From contig CAMODP010000013.1 in assembly GCA_946611445.1 (NCBI GenBank), positions 1-18,378 on the forward strand: a stretch of DNA of 18,378 bases, written 5' to 3'. Origin of the DNA: an uncultured Eubacterium sp. (lineage in GTDB: Bacteria > Bacillota > Clostridia > Lachnospirales > Lachnospiraceae). Positions 1-7,841 of the stretch are shown here, piece after piece. Position numbers and translations under genes: made by a program. The notes below the pieces were generated by a model, which made no database searches, was not told where the DNA came from, and worked only from the letters and a program-made list of their open reading frames with translations. The first letter of the stretch is position 1, and each line of letters begins with the position of its first letter.

Positions 1-951
1 TATCTGGGCAACCACTACCACTTCACCTACACCACTGACGATGCCGTCAGCAATGGCATGGATGATACAGAAAAAGTAGAGCTGGCCCTCTCCAGCGGCC
101 GCGCGCATGCCATCGAAAACGGTCACTATGTAGATCCCTGGGGCATGGAATTCGATCCCCACGCCACCAGCTATTTCAATTACGGCCATCCGCTGGCAGA
201 AGTGGCAGACGATGAGGAAGTGCTGAAGAACTTCCACGCGCCGGATCTGACCGATATCGACCTGCAGTTCCGCTATGCAAAAGAAGATCTGAAGAAATAC
301 AGCGGCCCGTCCCTTGTCGTTCTCTCCGGTTACAACGGCATCTGGGAAAAGACCTATGACATGATGGGCATCGAGAACTTCATGTACACCCTGATGGAGG
401 AGCCGGAGATCATCGACAAGCTCTTCCACATCGTCACAGATTACAAAGTCCAGATCGCCAAAGAGGCTGTGAAATGCGGCTTCAAGCTGGGGCATCACGG
501 CGATGATCTGGGCACGCAGGTATCTACCTTCTTCTCTGAGGAAGTATTCTGCACCTACCTGAAGCCCCGTCTGAAGGAAATCTTTGATGTATGGCATGCA
601 GCCGGCATCCCGGTACAGATGCACTCCTGCGGCAAGATCACGCCCTTCATCCCGCACCTGATCGATATCGGTCTGGACGTTCTGGAGCCCGTGCAGCCCG
701 TCATGGATCACGAGTTCCTGAAGAGAGAATACGGCAATGACCTGATCTTCTACGGCGGTGTAGATACCCAGAAGCTTCTGGCCTTCGGCACTCCCGAAGA
801 GATCTATGAGGGCACGCTGCACGAGATCGACATCCTCGGCAAGGGCGGCGGATACATCGCCGGACCGGCTCAGGAAATCATGGACAATGTTCCGCCGGAA
901 AACGTAGACGCGCTGGTACGCGCCATCCGCCACGTGCGCGGCGACAAGTAA
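1..951 (+). CDS. Uroporphyrinogen decarboxylase (URO-D)-family protein, 5' end outside window
   Basis: The frame is open from base 1 (Y-L-G-N-H-Y...) without a stop, so the gene begins before the window; the ATG at 58 is internal. About 316 residues are visible, near the full length of this family (about 340-380). The C-terminal half carries the family signature H-S-C-G at 622-633 followed by a hydrophobic helix, and G-G-V-D-T near 760. The fold is a TIM barrel used by heme-pathway UroD and by cobamide methyltransferases such as MtaA, where His-x-Cys binds zinc. The distal Cys usual in MtaA-type enzymes (G-C-G-I) is replaced here by G-P-A-Q at about 865-876, so a zinc methyltransferase role is not assured. 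Heme-pathway UroD is unlikely, since no heme genes are nearby. The substrate is unknown. The gene ends TAA and is convergent with the MATE gene. Confidence 0.85.
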   Translation, partial: YLGNHYHFTYTTDDAVSNGMDDTEKVELALSSGRAHAIENGHYVDPWGMEFDPHATSYFNYGHPLAEVADDEEVLKNFHAPDLTDIDLQFRYAKEDLKKYSGPSLVVLSGYNGIWEKTYDMMGIENFMYTLMEEPEIIDKLFHIVTDYKVQIAKEAVKCGFKLGHHGDDLGTQVSTFFSEEVFCTYLKPRLKEIFDVWHAAGIPVQMHSCGKITPFIPHLIDIGLDVLEPVQPVMDHEFLKREYGNDLIFYGGVDTQKLLAFGTPEEIYEGTLHEIDILGKGGGYIAGPAQEIMDNVPPENVDALVRAIRHVRGDK

Positions 952-980
952 ACCTGACCGGTATTTCCCGGTAAACAGGA

Positions 981-1009
981 AGGAGACAGGGGTCAGACCC
1001 CTGTCTCCT
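981..1009. terminator. Perfect 13-bp hairpin built on GGGGTCAGACCCC
   Basis: Bases 981-993 are exactly complementary to 997-1009, leaving a 3-base CAG loop. The hairpin sits between two convergent genes, so it could stop transcription from either side. The tails are only modestly T-rich (CGACTTTGTCTTC on plus, TTCCTGTTT on minus), so termination is an inference. It may instead be a dispersed palindromic repeat. Confidence 0.5.
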
Positions 1010-1029
1010 CGACTTTGTCTTCAGTCTGA

Positions 1030-1060
1030 GGGCGGGATCCGCATGATCCTGCCCTTCTTC
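1030..1060 (+). terminator. Imperfect hairpin with T-rich tail after the URO-D gene
   Basis: GGGC (1030-1033) pairs with GCCC (1051-1054) and GGATC (1035-1039) pairs with GATCC (1045-1049) across a 5-base loop, with one mismatch pair between. On the plus strand it is followed by TTCTTCC. This fits a weak Rho-independent terminator for the upstream plus-strand gene. Confidence 0.4.
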
Positions 1061-1104
1061 CGTCGTTTCAATTGTCCTGATCATGAAGAGGCACGCCCGG
1101 CGCT

Positions 1105-2460
1105 TCACTCCTTCGTCAGTTTCTTTGCCCAGTGACCGTAATTTACCATCAGGAATCCCGGCACTGCCTTGAACAGCTGATCGGAATTCAGCGCCCAGAC
1201 AACGGCTGCCGGCGATGCGTGAACCACAAACGCCAGCACCCAGGAAAGCGGAATGACGATTCCCCATATGCTGATCAGATCCATAATCGTAGAAAACCGT
1301 ATGCCGCCGCCGCCGCGGATAATGCCCACATTTACCGGCATCTGGTAGCCCATGCCCACTGTCACCACGCTCAGGATCAGCAAAAAGGTATTTGCCATGG
1401 CCCTGGTCTCCGGCTCCAGATTATACAGGGACAGGATCGGCACACGTATCACGAACAGGACAAGGCCTGACACCACCGCAATTCCCAGAAACAGAATCTG
1501 CATTTTTTTCACATACCACTTCAGGCGCGCCTCATCTCCGGCGCCGATCGCCTGCCCGATAAAGAAGGTCGCAGTCGAGGATGCGCCCTGCGCCGCGGAC
1601 TTGACCACCAGGAACATCGTCGATGCCACGCTGTTTGCGGCAATCGCCCGGGCAGACATATGTCCCAGGATCGCGTTCTGCGCCGCGCTGTTCAACCCCC
1701 ACAGGGAATTCACGGCCATCATCGGCAGCATGACCTTCAGATAATCCGTCACCATATCCCCGCCAAACCGGAAGAATTCCTTTATCTTCATCCGAAGGAT
1801 TCTTTCCTTCGCGGCAATAAAGCCGAACAGGATCAGCATCTCCGCCACGCGTGAGATCAGCGTCGCAATCGCCGCGCCGGCTGCGCCAAGAGACGGCATG
1901 CCGAAATGTCCGTAAATCAGGCTGTAATTGAAGAAACAGTTGATAAACAGCGCTGCCACCGACAGGTACAGGGAAATCTGCACCATGCCCGTAATCCGCA
2001 GAGACGCGATCAGTATCTGTGTTATGGCAAAGAAAATGTACGTGAAGCGAATTACGCGCATATAAATCATGCCCTGCGCGATAATTGTTTCATCTGTCGT
2101 GAAAATCAGCAGCAGCTGACGGGGCATGCAGGAGGCCAGGACAAACAGAATCACGGACAGGATCACGCCGAAGTGCATGGCGAGAACCACCAGGCGGCGG
2201 ATCGGTTCCGTCTGCCCCCTGCCGTAATACTGCGTCCCCATGATGACCGCAGCCTCTCCGATTGCCACCAGAAGCATCTGATACACAAACTGAATCTGGT
2301 TCACGGCCGCAGCGCCGGCCAGGGCTGCCTCACTGTACCCGCCCAGCATGATATTGTCTGCCAGATTCACACTGAGCGTAATCACATTCTGCAGAACCAG
2401 AATACTCCACATGGAGAAGAAAGTGCGGTAAAAAGATCGGTTATTCACGGCTGCTGTCAT
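1105..2460 (-). CDS. MATE-family multidrug/Na+ antiporter
   Basis: A 451-residue integral membrane protein of the multidrug and toxin extrusion family, predicted to export cationic compounds using a Na+ or H+ gradient. It shows the usual series of hydrophobic helices and the N-terminal MATE-type segment L-A-D-N-I-M-L-G-G-Y, with a second V-N-S-L-W-G-L-N segment starting the C-terminal half, which fits two six-helix bundles. I chose the ATG at 2460 (M-T-A-A-V-N-N) because AGAAGGAGAAACTG lies just before it. The frame continues upstream to another ATG at 2523, but that adds a charged leader and lies inside the iol terminator. The gene stands alone between that terminator and the convergent URO-D gene. 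Its own promoter must lie in or just after the terminator, and I see no clear -35/-10 there. The substrate cannot be read from the sequence. Confidence 0.9.
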   Translation of the reverse strand: MTAAVNNRSFYRTFFSMWSILVLQNVITLSVNLADNIMLGGYSEAALAGAAAVNQIQFVYQMLLVAIGEAAVIMGTQYYGRGQTEPIRRLVVLAMHFGVILSVILFVLASCMPRQLLLIFTTDETIIAQGMIYMRVIRFTYIFFAITQILIASLRITGMVQISLYLSVAALFINCFFNYSLIYGHFGMPSLGAAGAAIATLISRVAEMLILFGFIAAKERILRMKIKEFFRFGGDMVTDYLKVMLPMMAVNSLWGLNSAAQNAILGHMSARAIAANSVASTMFLVVKSAAQGASSTATFFIGQAIGAGDEARLKWYVKKMQILFLGIAVVSGLVLFVIRVPILSLYNLEPETRAMANTFLLILSVVTVGMGYQMPVNVGIIRGGGGIRFSTIMDLISIWGIVIPLSWVLAFVVHASPAAVVWALNSDQLFKAVPGFLMVNYGHWAKKLTKE

Positions 2461-2523
2461 CAGTTTCTCCTTCTGTCGGATTATGTAAATGAGCCAGTGA
2501 GAAACGTCCCTCTGACTCCTCAA

Positions 2524-2551
2524 GAAAAAGGCCGACAGTAAACTGCCGGCC
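2524..2551 (-). terminator. Rho-independent terminator of the iol operon
   Basis: On the minus strand GGCCGGCAG pairs with CTGTCGGCC (2551-2543 with 2538-2530; one G-U pair) across the loop TTTA, followed at once by TTTTTCTTG. It begins 25 bases after the iolE stop, so it ends the iolD-iolB-iolG-iolE transcript. Confidence 0.9.
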
Positions 2552-2576
2552 CTTTTAACAACCTTTTCAGTTTGAT

Positions 2577-3476
2577 TTACAGACCTGTCTTCTCAGCGAT
2601 GAACTTTCTGGCCTGGATCGCGTACTTCAGCGGATTGGCAATTGCCGGATCCTGCTCAGCCTCTACGACCATGTAGCCCTGATAATCATTCTCTTCCAGA
2701 ACTTTGAAGATAGAGTCAAAATCAATGCAGCCGTCACCCGGAATGGTAAACGCGCCGAGACGGACACCCTGCAGGAAGCTGAGCTTCTCGTCAGTGACCT
2801 TCTTCACGATTTCCGGACGGATGTCTTTCAGATGGACATGTTTGATACGGCCGATGTACTTTTTGACCATGGCGACCGGATCCTCGCCCGCATAGGCAAA
2901 GTGACCGGAATCGAACAGCAGGGAAACGTACTCCGGATCGGTGCCGTCCATCAGCTTCTGGGTCTCTTCATCACTCTGCACGACGGTGCCCATGTGATGA
3001 TGATAGGTCAGGCTGATGCCATACTCTTCTTTTGCGATTTTGCCCAGCTTGTTCAGGCCTTCGCAGAGCATCTTCCACTCTTCGTCGTTCATGACATACT
3101 TGTGGCCGAACACCGGGGTGTCCATCTGGCCCTGTACGCTGTGGCTCTGCTCGGAGAATCCGATGATTTTGGAGCCCATGGCCTTCAGGAATGCCAGCTG
3201 CTCGCGGCAGGCCTTCTCAACCTCTTCGAAGGGCTGGGTGATCAGGAAGGAAGAGAACCACTGATTGCAGATCTCCACGCCGCGCAGATCCAGCGCCGGT
3301 TTCAGAACCGCCGGATCCTTCGGATATTTGTTGCCGACCTCTGAACCGGTAAATCCGGCCAGCGCCATCTCAGATACGCACTGCTCAAATGTATTCTCGC
3401 TGCCCAGGTCCGGCATGTCATCATTCGTCCAGGCGATGGGGGCAATACCCAGTTTAACTTTGCTCTTATCCAGCAT
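2577..3476 (-). CDS. iolE: myo-Inosose-2 dehydratase IolE
   Basis: 299 residues, the normal length for IolE. It removes water from 2-keto-myo-inositol (inosose) to give the diketone that IolD opens, in the cytoplasm. The N-terminus has the IolE pattern G-I-A-P-I-A-W-T-N-D-D (10-20) and W-F-S-S (73-76). The rest is an AP-endonuclease-2-type TIM barrel with likely metal and substrate residues in T-Y-H-H-H-M-G-T (157-164), F-D-S-G-H (188-192), H-V-H-L-K-D (213-218) and V-E-A-E-Q (271-275). AAGGAG precedes the ATG at a normal distance. It lies 17 bases after iolG and is the last gene before the terminator. It could be confused with other sugar isomerases of the barrel family, but its neighbours and N-terminus make IolE secure. 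Confidence 0.95.
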   Translation of the reverse strand: MLDKSKVKLGIAPIAWTNDDMPDLGSENTFEQCVSEMALAGFTGSEVGNKYPKDPAVLKPALDLRGVEICNQWFSSFLITQPFEEVEKACREQLAFLKAMGSKIIGFSEQSHSVQGQMDTPVFGHKYVMNDEEWKMLCEGLNKLGKIAKEEYGISLTYHHHMGTVVQSDEETQKLMDGTDPEYVSLLFDSGHFAYAGEDPVAMVKKYIGRIKHVHLKDIRPEIVKKVTDEKLSFLQGVRLGAFTIPGDGCIDFDSIFKVLEENDYQGYMVVEAEQDPAIANPLKYAIQARKFIAEKTGL

Positions 3477-3493
3477 TTTCTGTCATCTCCTTA

Positions 3494-4507
3494 TCAGAAT
3501 TTGATCTCGCTCATCTTGACCGGACGGCCTTCCTTAGAGGAAATGGTAGCAGCCTGTGCGATCATGACCGGCTTCAGGCCATCCCATACATCCATCGGAG
3601 CCGGGGTGTTGTTCTCGATGCAGTCGATGAAGGATGTGATCTCTTTTGCATAAGCATCCAGATACCGCTCCAGGAAGAAGTTCACCGGCTTCTCGGTGGT
3701 AACGCCGTTCTCGTTGCTGATGATGGTGTTGTTTGCGCCGACGTTCTGATCCTGTACCATGCCCTTGGAGCCGAACACTTCCAGTCTCTGGTCATAGCCG
3801 TATACGGATCTTCTGCTGTTGTCGATGACAGCCAGAGCGCCATTGGACATCTTCAGGGAAACAATAGCGGTATCCACATCGCCTGCCTCGCCGATGGCCG
3901 GATCTACCAGAACGTTGGAGATGGTGTAGACTTCTTCTACATCAGCGCCGGTCAGGAAGCGGACCATATCGAAGTCATGGATCATCATATCCATGAAGAT
4001 TCCGCCGGAACCCTTCACATACTCGATTGACGGCGGCTCCGGATCTCTGGAGCTGATCTTGACAAGTTCCATGTTGCCGATCTTGCCGTCTACGATAGCC
4101 TGACGAACTGCTGCATGATGGGTATCAAATCTGCGGTTGAAGCCTACCATGTATTTCAGATCCTTGCCCTCAAGAGCCTTGACAACCTCTTTGATCTTCG
4201 CCAGATCATGGTCGATGGGTTTCTCGCAGAAAACGTGCTTGCCGGCGTTGATCGCCTCGACAGAGATCGAGGAATGTGTATCGGTAGAGGAGCAGATCAG
4301 GACTGCGTCGATCTCCGGATCATTCAGGATCTCCTTGTAATCTGTGGTGGTGTGCTGTACGCCCATGCTCTCAGCCCATGCAGCGGTCTCTTCATTCATG
4401 AAGGGATCTGCGACTGTCTTGATCACGCCGTTGCGGACGCGTGTGCAGATGCTGGTGATGTGCAGCTTGCCGATTCTGCCGGCACCGATGATACCTACTT
4501 TAACCAT
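3494..4507 (-). CDS. iolG: Inositol 2-dehydrogenase IolG
   Basis: 337 residues of the Gfo/Idh/MocA family. It oxidises myo-inositol to 2-keto-myo-inositol with NAD+, the first step of the pathway. The nucleotide-binding G-x-G-x-x-G is at residues 8-13 and the family E-K-P is at 95-97 with the catalytic lysine K96. The segment G-G-I-F-M-D-M-M-I-H-D supplies D173 and H177, matching the Lys/Asp/His triad of characterised inositol dehydrogenases. AAGGATG stands before the ATG. It is third in the iol operon, preceded by a long 177-base gap with a hairpin and closely followed by iolE. Activity on scyllo-inositol or another polyol cannot be excluded from sequence, but the operon context favours myo-inositol. 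Confidence 0.93.
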   Translation of the reverse strand: MVKVGIIGAGRIGKLHITSICTRVRNGVIKTVADPFMNEETAAWAESMGVQHTTTDYKEILNDPEIDAVLICSSTDTHSSISVEAINAGKHVFCEKPIDHDLAKIKEVVKALEGKDLKYMVGFNRRFDTHHAAVRQAIVDGKIGNMELVKISSRDPEPPSIEYVKGSGGIFMDMMIHDFDMVRFLTGADVEEVYTISNVLVDPAIGEAGDVDTAIVSLKMSNGALAVIDNSRRSVYGYDQRLEVFGSKGMVQDQNVGANNTIISNENGVTTEKPVNFFLERYLDAYAKEITSFIDCIENNTPAPMDVWDGLKPVMIAQAATISSKEGRPVKMSEIKF

Positions 4508-4617
4508 GGTTGATCATCCTTTCTTTTTCTTGTGTGATAATCGACGGGTTTATTTGTTGCAGTTCCTTTCTCTATTTACATGGAGCGCAGCGCGCCCCCT
4601 ATAAATACAAAGCTTAC

Positions 4618-4649
4618 AAGATCCCTGCCGAAAAGCCGGAGCGGATCTT
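4618..4649 (-). other. Hairpin in the iolB-iolG intercistronic gap
   Basis: AAGATCC (4618-4624) and GGATCTT (4643-4649) are perfectly complementary and enclose a smaller CCG/CGG stem. There is no T-run after it on the minus strand, so it does not look like a terminator. It could be an mRNA stability or processing element in the 177-base gap. A GC-rich palindromic stretch (GAGCGCAGCGCGC) follows at 4583-4595. Confidence 0.4.
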
Positions 4650-4684
4650 ATCACGGCCTGTGGGGCCTGTAGCGGTTTCCCGGC

Positions 4685-5488
4685 TCAGAACTTCGCGTCA
4701 TGCAGCCACACGTACCGCTCATCCTCGCAGCGGTCGGTCTGCAGCCAGGGATTGCCCTCCAGATGGCGGATCATCCAGCAGGTGTACATCTGATAGCCGG
4801 GAGCCACAGACTGCGGATGAAGCCTTCCGCCCGGAATGGCTGAAAAGCTGTTGTCCACGCTCTTGAAGACATCGTCGCCCACAAAGCTGGCGCCAAAGCC
4901 TTCCGGATGGTCAAACTTGAAATAGTAGAGCTCCGGCTGCGGATGTCTGTGCGGCAGATAACCGGACCAGTTGCCGCGGTCGTTCAGAACCTCTCCCAGA
5001 ACCATGTTGGAATCCGGATTGATATCATGATCAAAAATCGTGTTGACGCGTCTCTTTGCGACATTTCCGAACTTGCCCACACTCGAATAGCCCCACGGAG
5101 CGTCATCCGGGCAGTACAGCTTCGAGGCAAAGCTCTTCTCATTCTTTGTGCACTGCACCAGAATCTCGCTGTCCTTCACGGCCTTCACTTCGATCTTCAC
5201 GCCGGTAGACACATGCAGAGCCCACGGACCCTCCGTGAAGACATCCTTGCGGGATACCGTCTGCGCGTTGCCCTCCCAGGCATACTCGATCTCACCGGAC
5301 AGCAGCAGCACAGCCACCTCTTCACCGGTTCGCTCAAATGTACGGCTCGTGCCGGCCGCCATTCTGTATACGCGGACATCCATGAGCATATCCCTGTAGG
5401 CATTCTCATACGTGCTGAGAATCTCCTCACCGGAAGCGTCAAACTCCGGATATCCGAACAGTTTCTTTTCCTCCATTGTCACATTCAT
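4685..5488 (-). CDS. iolB: 5-Deoxy-glucuronate isomerase IolB
   Basis: 267 residues of the double-cupin IolB family. It converts 5-deoxy-D-glucuronate, the product of ring opening by IolD, into 2-deoxy-5-keto-D-gluconate. The C-terminal cupin has the metal motif H-R-H-P-Q-P-E (H180, H182, E186) and a further His in G-R-L-H-P-Q-S (H224). The start is ambiguous: AGGAG directly abuts the ATG at 5488, an in-frame GTG at 5482 has a 6-base spacing, and an in-frame ATG at 5476 has 12. The true protein may therefore be 2 or 4 residues shorter. It is the second gene of the operon, after a structured 123-base gap. Confidence 0.95.
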   Translation of the reverse strand: MNVTMEEKKLFGYPEFDASGEEILSTYENAYRDMLMDVRVYRMAAGTSRTFERTGEEVAVLLLSGEIEYAWEGNAQTVSRKDVFTEGPWALHVSTGVKIEVKAVKDSEILVQCTKNEKSFASKLYCPDDAPWGYSSVGKFGNVAKRRVNTIFDHDINPDSNMVLGEVLNDRGNWSGYLPHRHPQPELYYFKFDHPEGFGASFVGDDVFKSVDNSFSAIPGGRLHPQSVAPGYQMYTCWMIRHLEGNPWLQTDRCEDERYVWLHDAKF

Positions 5489-5523
5489 CTCCTGTCTGTT
5501 TTTATTATATTATTTTTAATAAG

Positions 5524-5608
5524 ATAAGTCCCGCGTCGCTCTGCTGCTTACGCAGCTCCCGCGACGCTGCAGGCATGTTCGATGTCTGTTCATCGGGACC
5601 GGACTTAT
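5524..5608 (-). ncRNA. Candidate structured mRNA element (three-way junction) between iolD and iolB
   Basis: An outer stem pairs 5601-5608 with 5524-5531 (8 bp, perfect). Inside are two hairpins. One is CGATG/CATCG (5580-5584 with 5591-5595, 6-base loop). The other is GCGTCGC/GCGACGC (5533-5539 with 5561-5567) topped by GCTGC/GCAGC (5543-5547 with 5552-5556, 4-base loop). The element starts 3 bases after the iolD stop and is followed by an AT-rich stretch, then the iolB ribosome binding site. It matches no riboswitch class I recognise. It could be a processing or stability element. Confidence 0.4.
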
Positions 5609-5611
5609 ACA

Positions 5612-7543
5612 TCAATACTGCCGTGCCGCTGCTCTGTGCTCGCGAACCTCATCGGCCGCCTCACGCACGCTGGCGCTCTCAGATTCCATGGCGATACCGA
5701 CATTCCACCAGGAATCATATCCGTCGGTCATGGTCTTCGGCACGATCTTCAGATCAAAGAGGCAGGCAACCGTCTGCTTTCTGGAATCCAGGATCGCGTC
5801 GCGCAGTTCCTCGACGGAGCGGCAGGAGTAGGTCTTCATGCCATAGGCCTCACCGATCTTGGTGTAATCCATCGGGATCAGGTCGCCGACCGGCTTCTTG
5901 CCGTCGGTATAACGGAACTCGGTGGCAATGCTGCCGATACCGTGAGTCATCTCAAGGTTGTTGATGCAGCCGAATCCGCAGTTGTCAAACACCAGGATAT
6001 TTGTCTTGACTCTCTCCTGCATGATGGTTCCCAGCTCACTGTTGAGCATCTGGAAACCGGAATCGCCGATCACCGTGTACTCCTCGTGATCCGGATCCGC
6101 CATCTTCACACCGAGAGAAGCGCCGACCTCATAGCCCATGCAGGAGTAGCCGTACTCTACATGGTAGCCGCCGCGGCGGTTGGTCTTCCATACACGCTGC
6201 AGGTCACTCGGCAGGGAACCGCCGGCTGTCAGGATGATGTCATCCTCTCCGATGGTAGCGCGGATCGTTGCCAGAGCAGCGGTCTGGGTGAGGGAGGTGC
6301 CGTACATCTTCACGAACTCCGGAACGGTTCTGGGATCTCTGGCCTTGATGATCGGCTCGAACTCCGGGCCTGTGCAGACGATACCGCCCAGTCTCTCCAG
6401 CTCTTCGTCCCATTCTTTCCTGGCATCCGCAATCTCGTTGGTGTAGGCGGACTTGTAGCCACGGGCCTTCAGCTCGGCACTCAGTGCCTCCAGTGTGGCT
6501 TTCGCGTCGCCGACAGCCTTGACAGCGTCATATTTGTATGCATGATAACGGTTGTTGTTGATGGTCACAAACTTCACATCCGGGTTGCGGAACAGCCACT
6601 TGGAGCTGGTGGTGAAGTCGGTCAGTCTGGTGCCGACAGCGATGACGCAGTCTGCTTCCGGCGCAATCTTGTTGGAAGCGGAGGTGCCGGTCACGCCGAT
6701 GCCTCCCAGGCAGTACGGGCTGTCAGAACGGCAGGCGCTCTTTCCTCCCTGGGACTCGCCGAACGGGATATTGAAATCTGCACAGAACTGCTCCATGACC
6801 TCGCCGGCCAGAGAGTAGCGCACGCCGCCGCCGACGATAACGATCGGCTTCTTGCTGGCAGCGATCACGTCAGCGATATCCTGAATCTCTTCCGCCGGAG
6901 CGACCGGTCTGGTGATGCGGTGCACTCTCTTCTTGAAGAAATACTCCGGATAATCATACGCCTCACCCTCGACATCCTGCGGAAGCGCGATGCAGACAGC
7001 GCCGGTCTCCGCCGGATCGGTCAGGACGCGCATTGCATTGATCAGGGCTGTCATCAGCTGTTCCGGTCTCACGATGCGGTCCCAGTATTTCACGACGGGT
7101 TTGAACGCGTCATTGGTCGTGGTGGCAAGGCTGTTGCTCTGCTCCAGCTGCTGCAGCACGGGATCCGGCTGTCTGGACGCATAGGTATCCGACGGGAATA
7201 CCAGAAGCGGAATATTATTTACCGTAGCGGTGGCGCAGGCAACGACCATGTTGGCAGCGCCGGGGCCGATGGAGGATGCGCAGGGGATGATTTTCTTTCT
7301 GTCATTCTGCTTCGCGTAGGCCGTCGCGCAGTGGCACATGCCCTGCTCATTGCGGCCCTGCATGACCTTGATGCCGCCCGGATTGGTATCCAGAGCCTCA
7401 CCCAGTCCTACGGCAATGCCGTGGCCGAACAGCGTAAAAAACGCTTCGACAAATTTTGTCTCCTCGCCGTCCATGGATACGTACTGCTGATCCAGGAACT
7501 TTACAATGGCCTGCGCCGTCGTCAGTCTGATCGTCTTCTCCAT
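5612..7543 (-). CDS. iolD: 3D-(3,5/4)-trihydroxycyclohexane-1,2-dione hydrolase IolD
   Basis: 643 residues, typical for IolD, a thiamine-diphosphate enzyme that hydrolytically opens the cyclic diketone to 5-deoxy-glucuronate. The catalytic glutamate region is Q-G-R-N-E-Q-G (E66), the middle domain begins near K231, and the ThDP/Mg motif starts at G-D-S (493-495) and ends near D-N-C-G-F-G (520-525). The start M-E-K-T-I-R-L-T is preceded by GAGAGGTG at good spacing. It is the first gene of the iol operon, with its own promoter about 100 bases upstream. It resembles acetolactate synthase in fold, but the length and the neighbours iolB, iolG and iolE settle the call. Confidence 0.96.
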   Translation of the reverse strand: MEKTIRLTTAQAIVKFLDQQYVSMDGEETKFVEAFFTLFGHGIAVGLGEALDTNPGGIKVMQGRNEQGMCHCATAYAKQNDRKKIIPCASSIGPGAANMVVACATATVNNIPLLVFPSDTYASRQPDPVLQQLEQSNSLATTTNDAFKPVVKYWDRIVRPEQLMTALINAMRVLTDPAETGAVCIALPQDVEGEAYDYPEYFFKKRVHRITRPVAPAEEIQDIADVIAASKKPIVIVGGGVRYSLAGEVMEQFCADFNIPFGESQGGKSACRSDSPYCLGGIGVTGTSASNKIAPEADCVIAVGTRLTDFTTSSKWLFRNPDVKFVTINNNRYHAYKYDAVKAVGDAKATLEALSAELKARGYKSAYTNEIADARKEWDEELERLGGIVCTGPEFEPIIKARDPRTVPEFVKMYGTSLTQTAALATIRATIGEDDIILTAGGSLPSDLQRVWKTNRRGGYHVEYGYSCMGYEVGASLGVKMADPDHEEYTVIGDSGFQMLNSELGTIMQERVKTNILVFDNCGFGCINNLEMTHGIGSIATEFRYTDGKKPVGDLIPMDYTKIGEAYGMKTYSCRSVEELRDAILDSRKQTVACLFDLKIVPKTMTDGYDSWWNVGIAMESESASVREAADEVREHRAAARQY

Positions 7544-7841
7544 TTTACACCTCTCTTGTCAAAAACAATAGCTTATCTGTAAGTACTGCACTTCTGTGTG
7601 CTTTTGCGTGCATTTATCGTGCCCGACTGCACACCTCTGAATGGAATTATACCATTTCACTGTATAAATACAAGTACAAATCGAGCCTTTATATGGATTT
7701 TATATATTATTCACGAATGTGTCCCCGTTTATGCGTTGAAACTGCACAAGATGGAGAACGGCCCGGGCGTTTCAAAAATGCACGCACAAGCACGCGCCCG
7801 CGGAAGCGTGCCGCTTCGTCTGTACGTACGGTTTTCTGCTG
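7544..7841 (-). promoter_or_regulatory. iol promoter region with repeated operator-like words
   Basis: This gap holds no gene. On the minus strand a likely promoter has -35 TTGTAT (7673-7668), a 16-base spacer and -10 TATAAT (7651-7646), giving a leader of roughly 95 bases to iolD. ACTGCAC occurs three times on the plus strand (7585-7591, 7626-7632, 7741-7747). TGCACGCACAAGCAC (7779-7793) recurs inverted with one mismatch at 7598-7612. These words bracket the promoter and are candidate binding sites for the neighbouring DeoR, LacI or AraC regulators. Confidence 0.6.

Noticed and set aside
5582..7582. A 666-codon open frame on the plus strand opposite iolD
   Set aside because: It is the mirror frame of a well-recognised enzyme with strong codon bias. 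Its product matches no family I know and no ribosome binding site fits.
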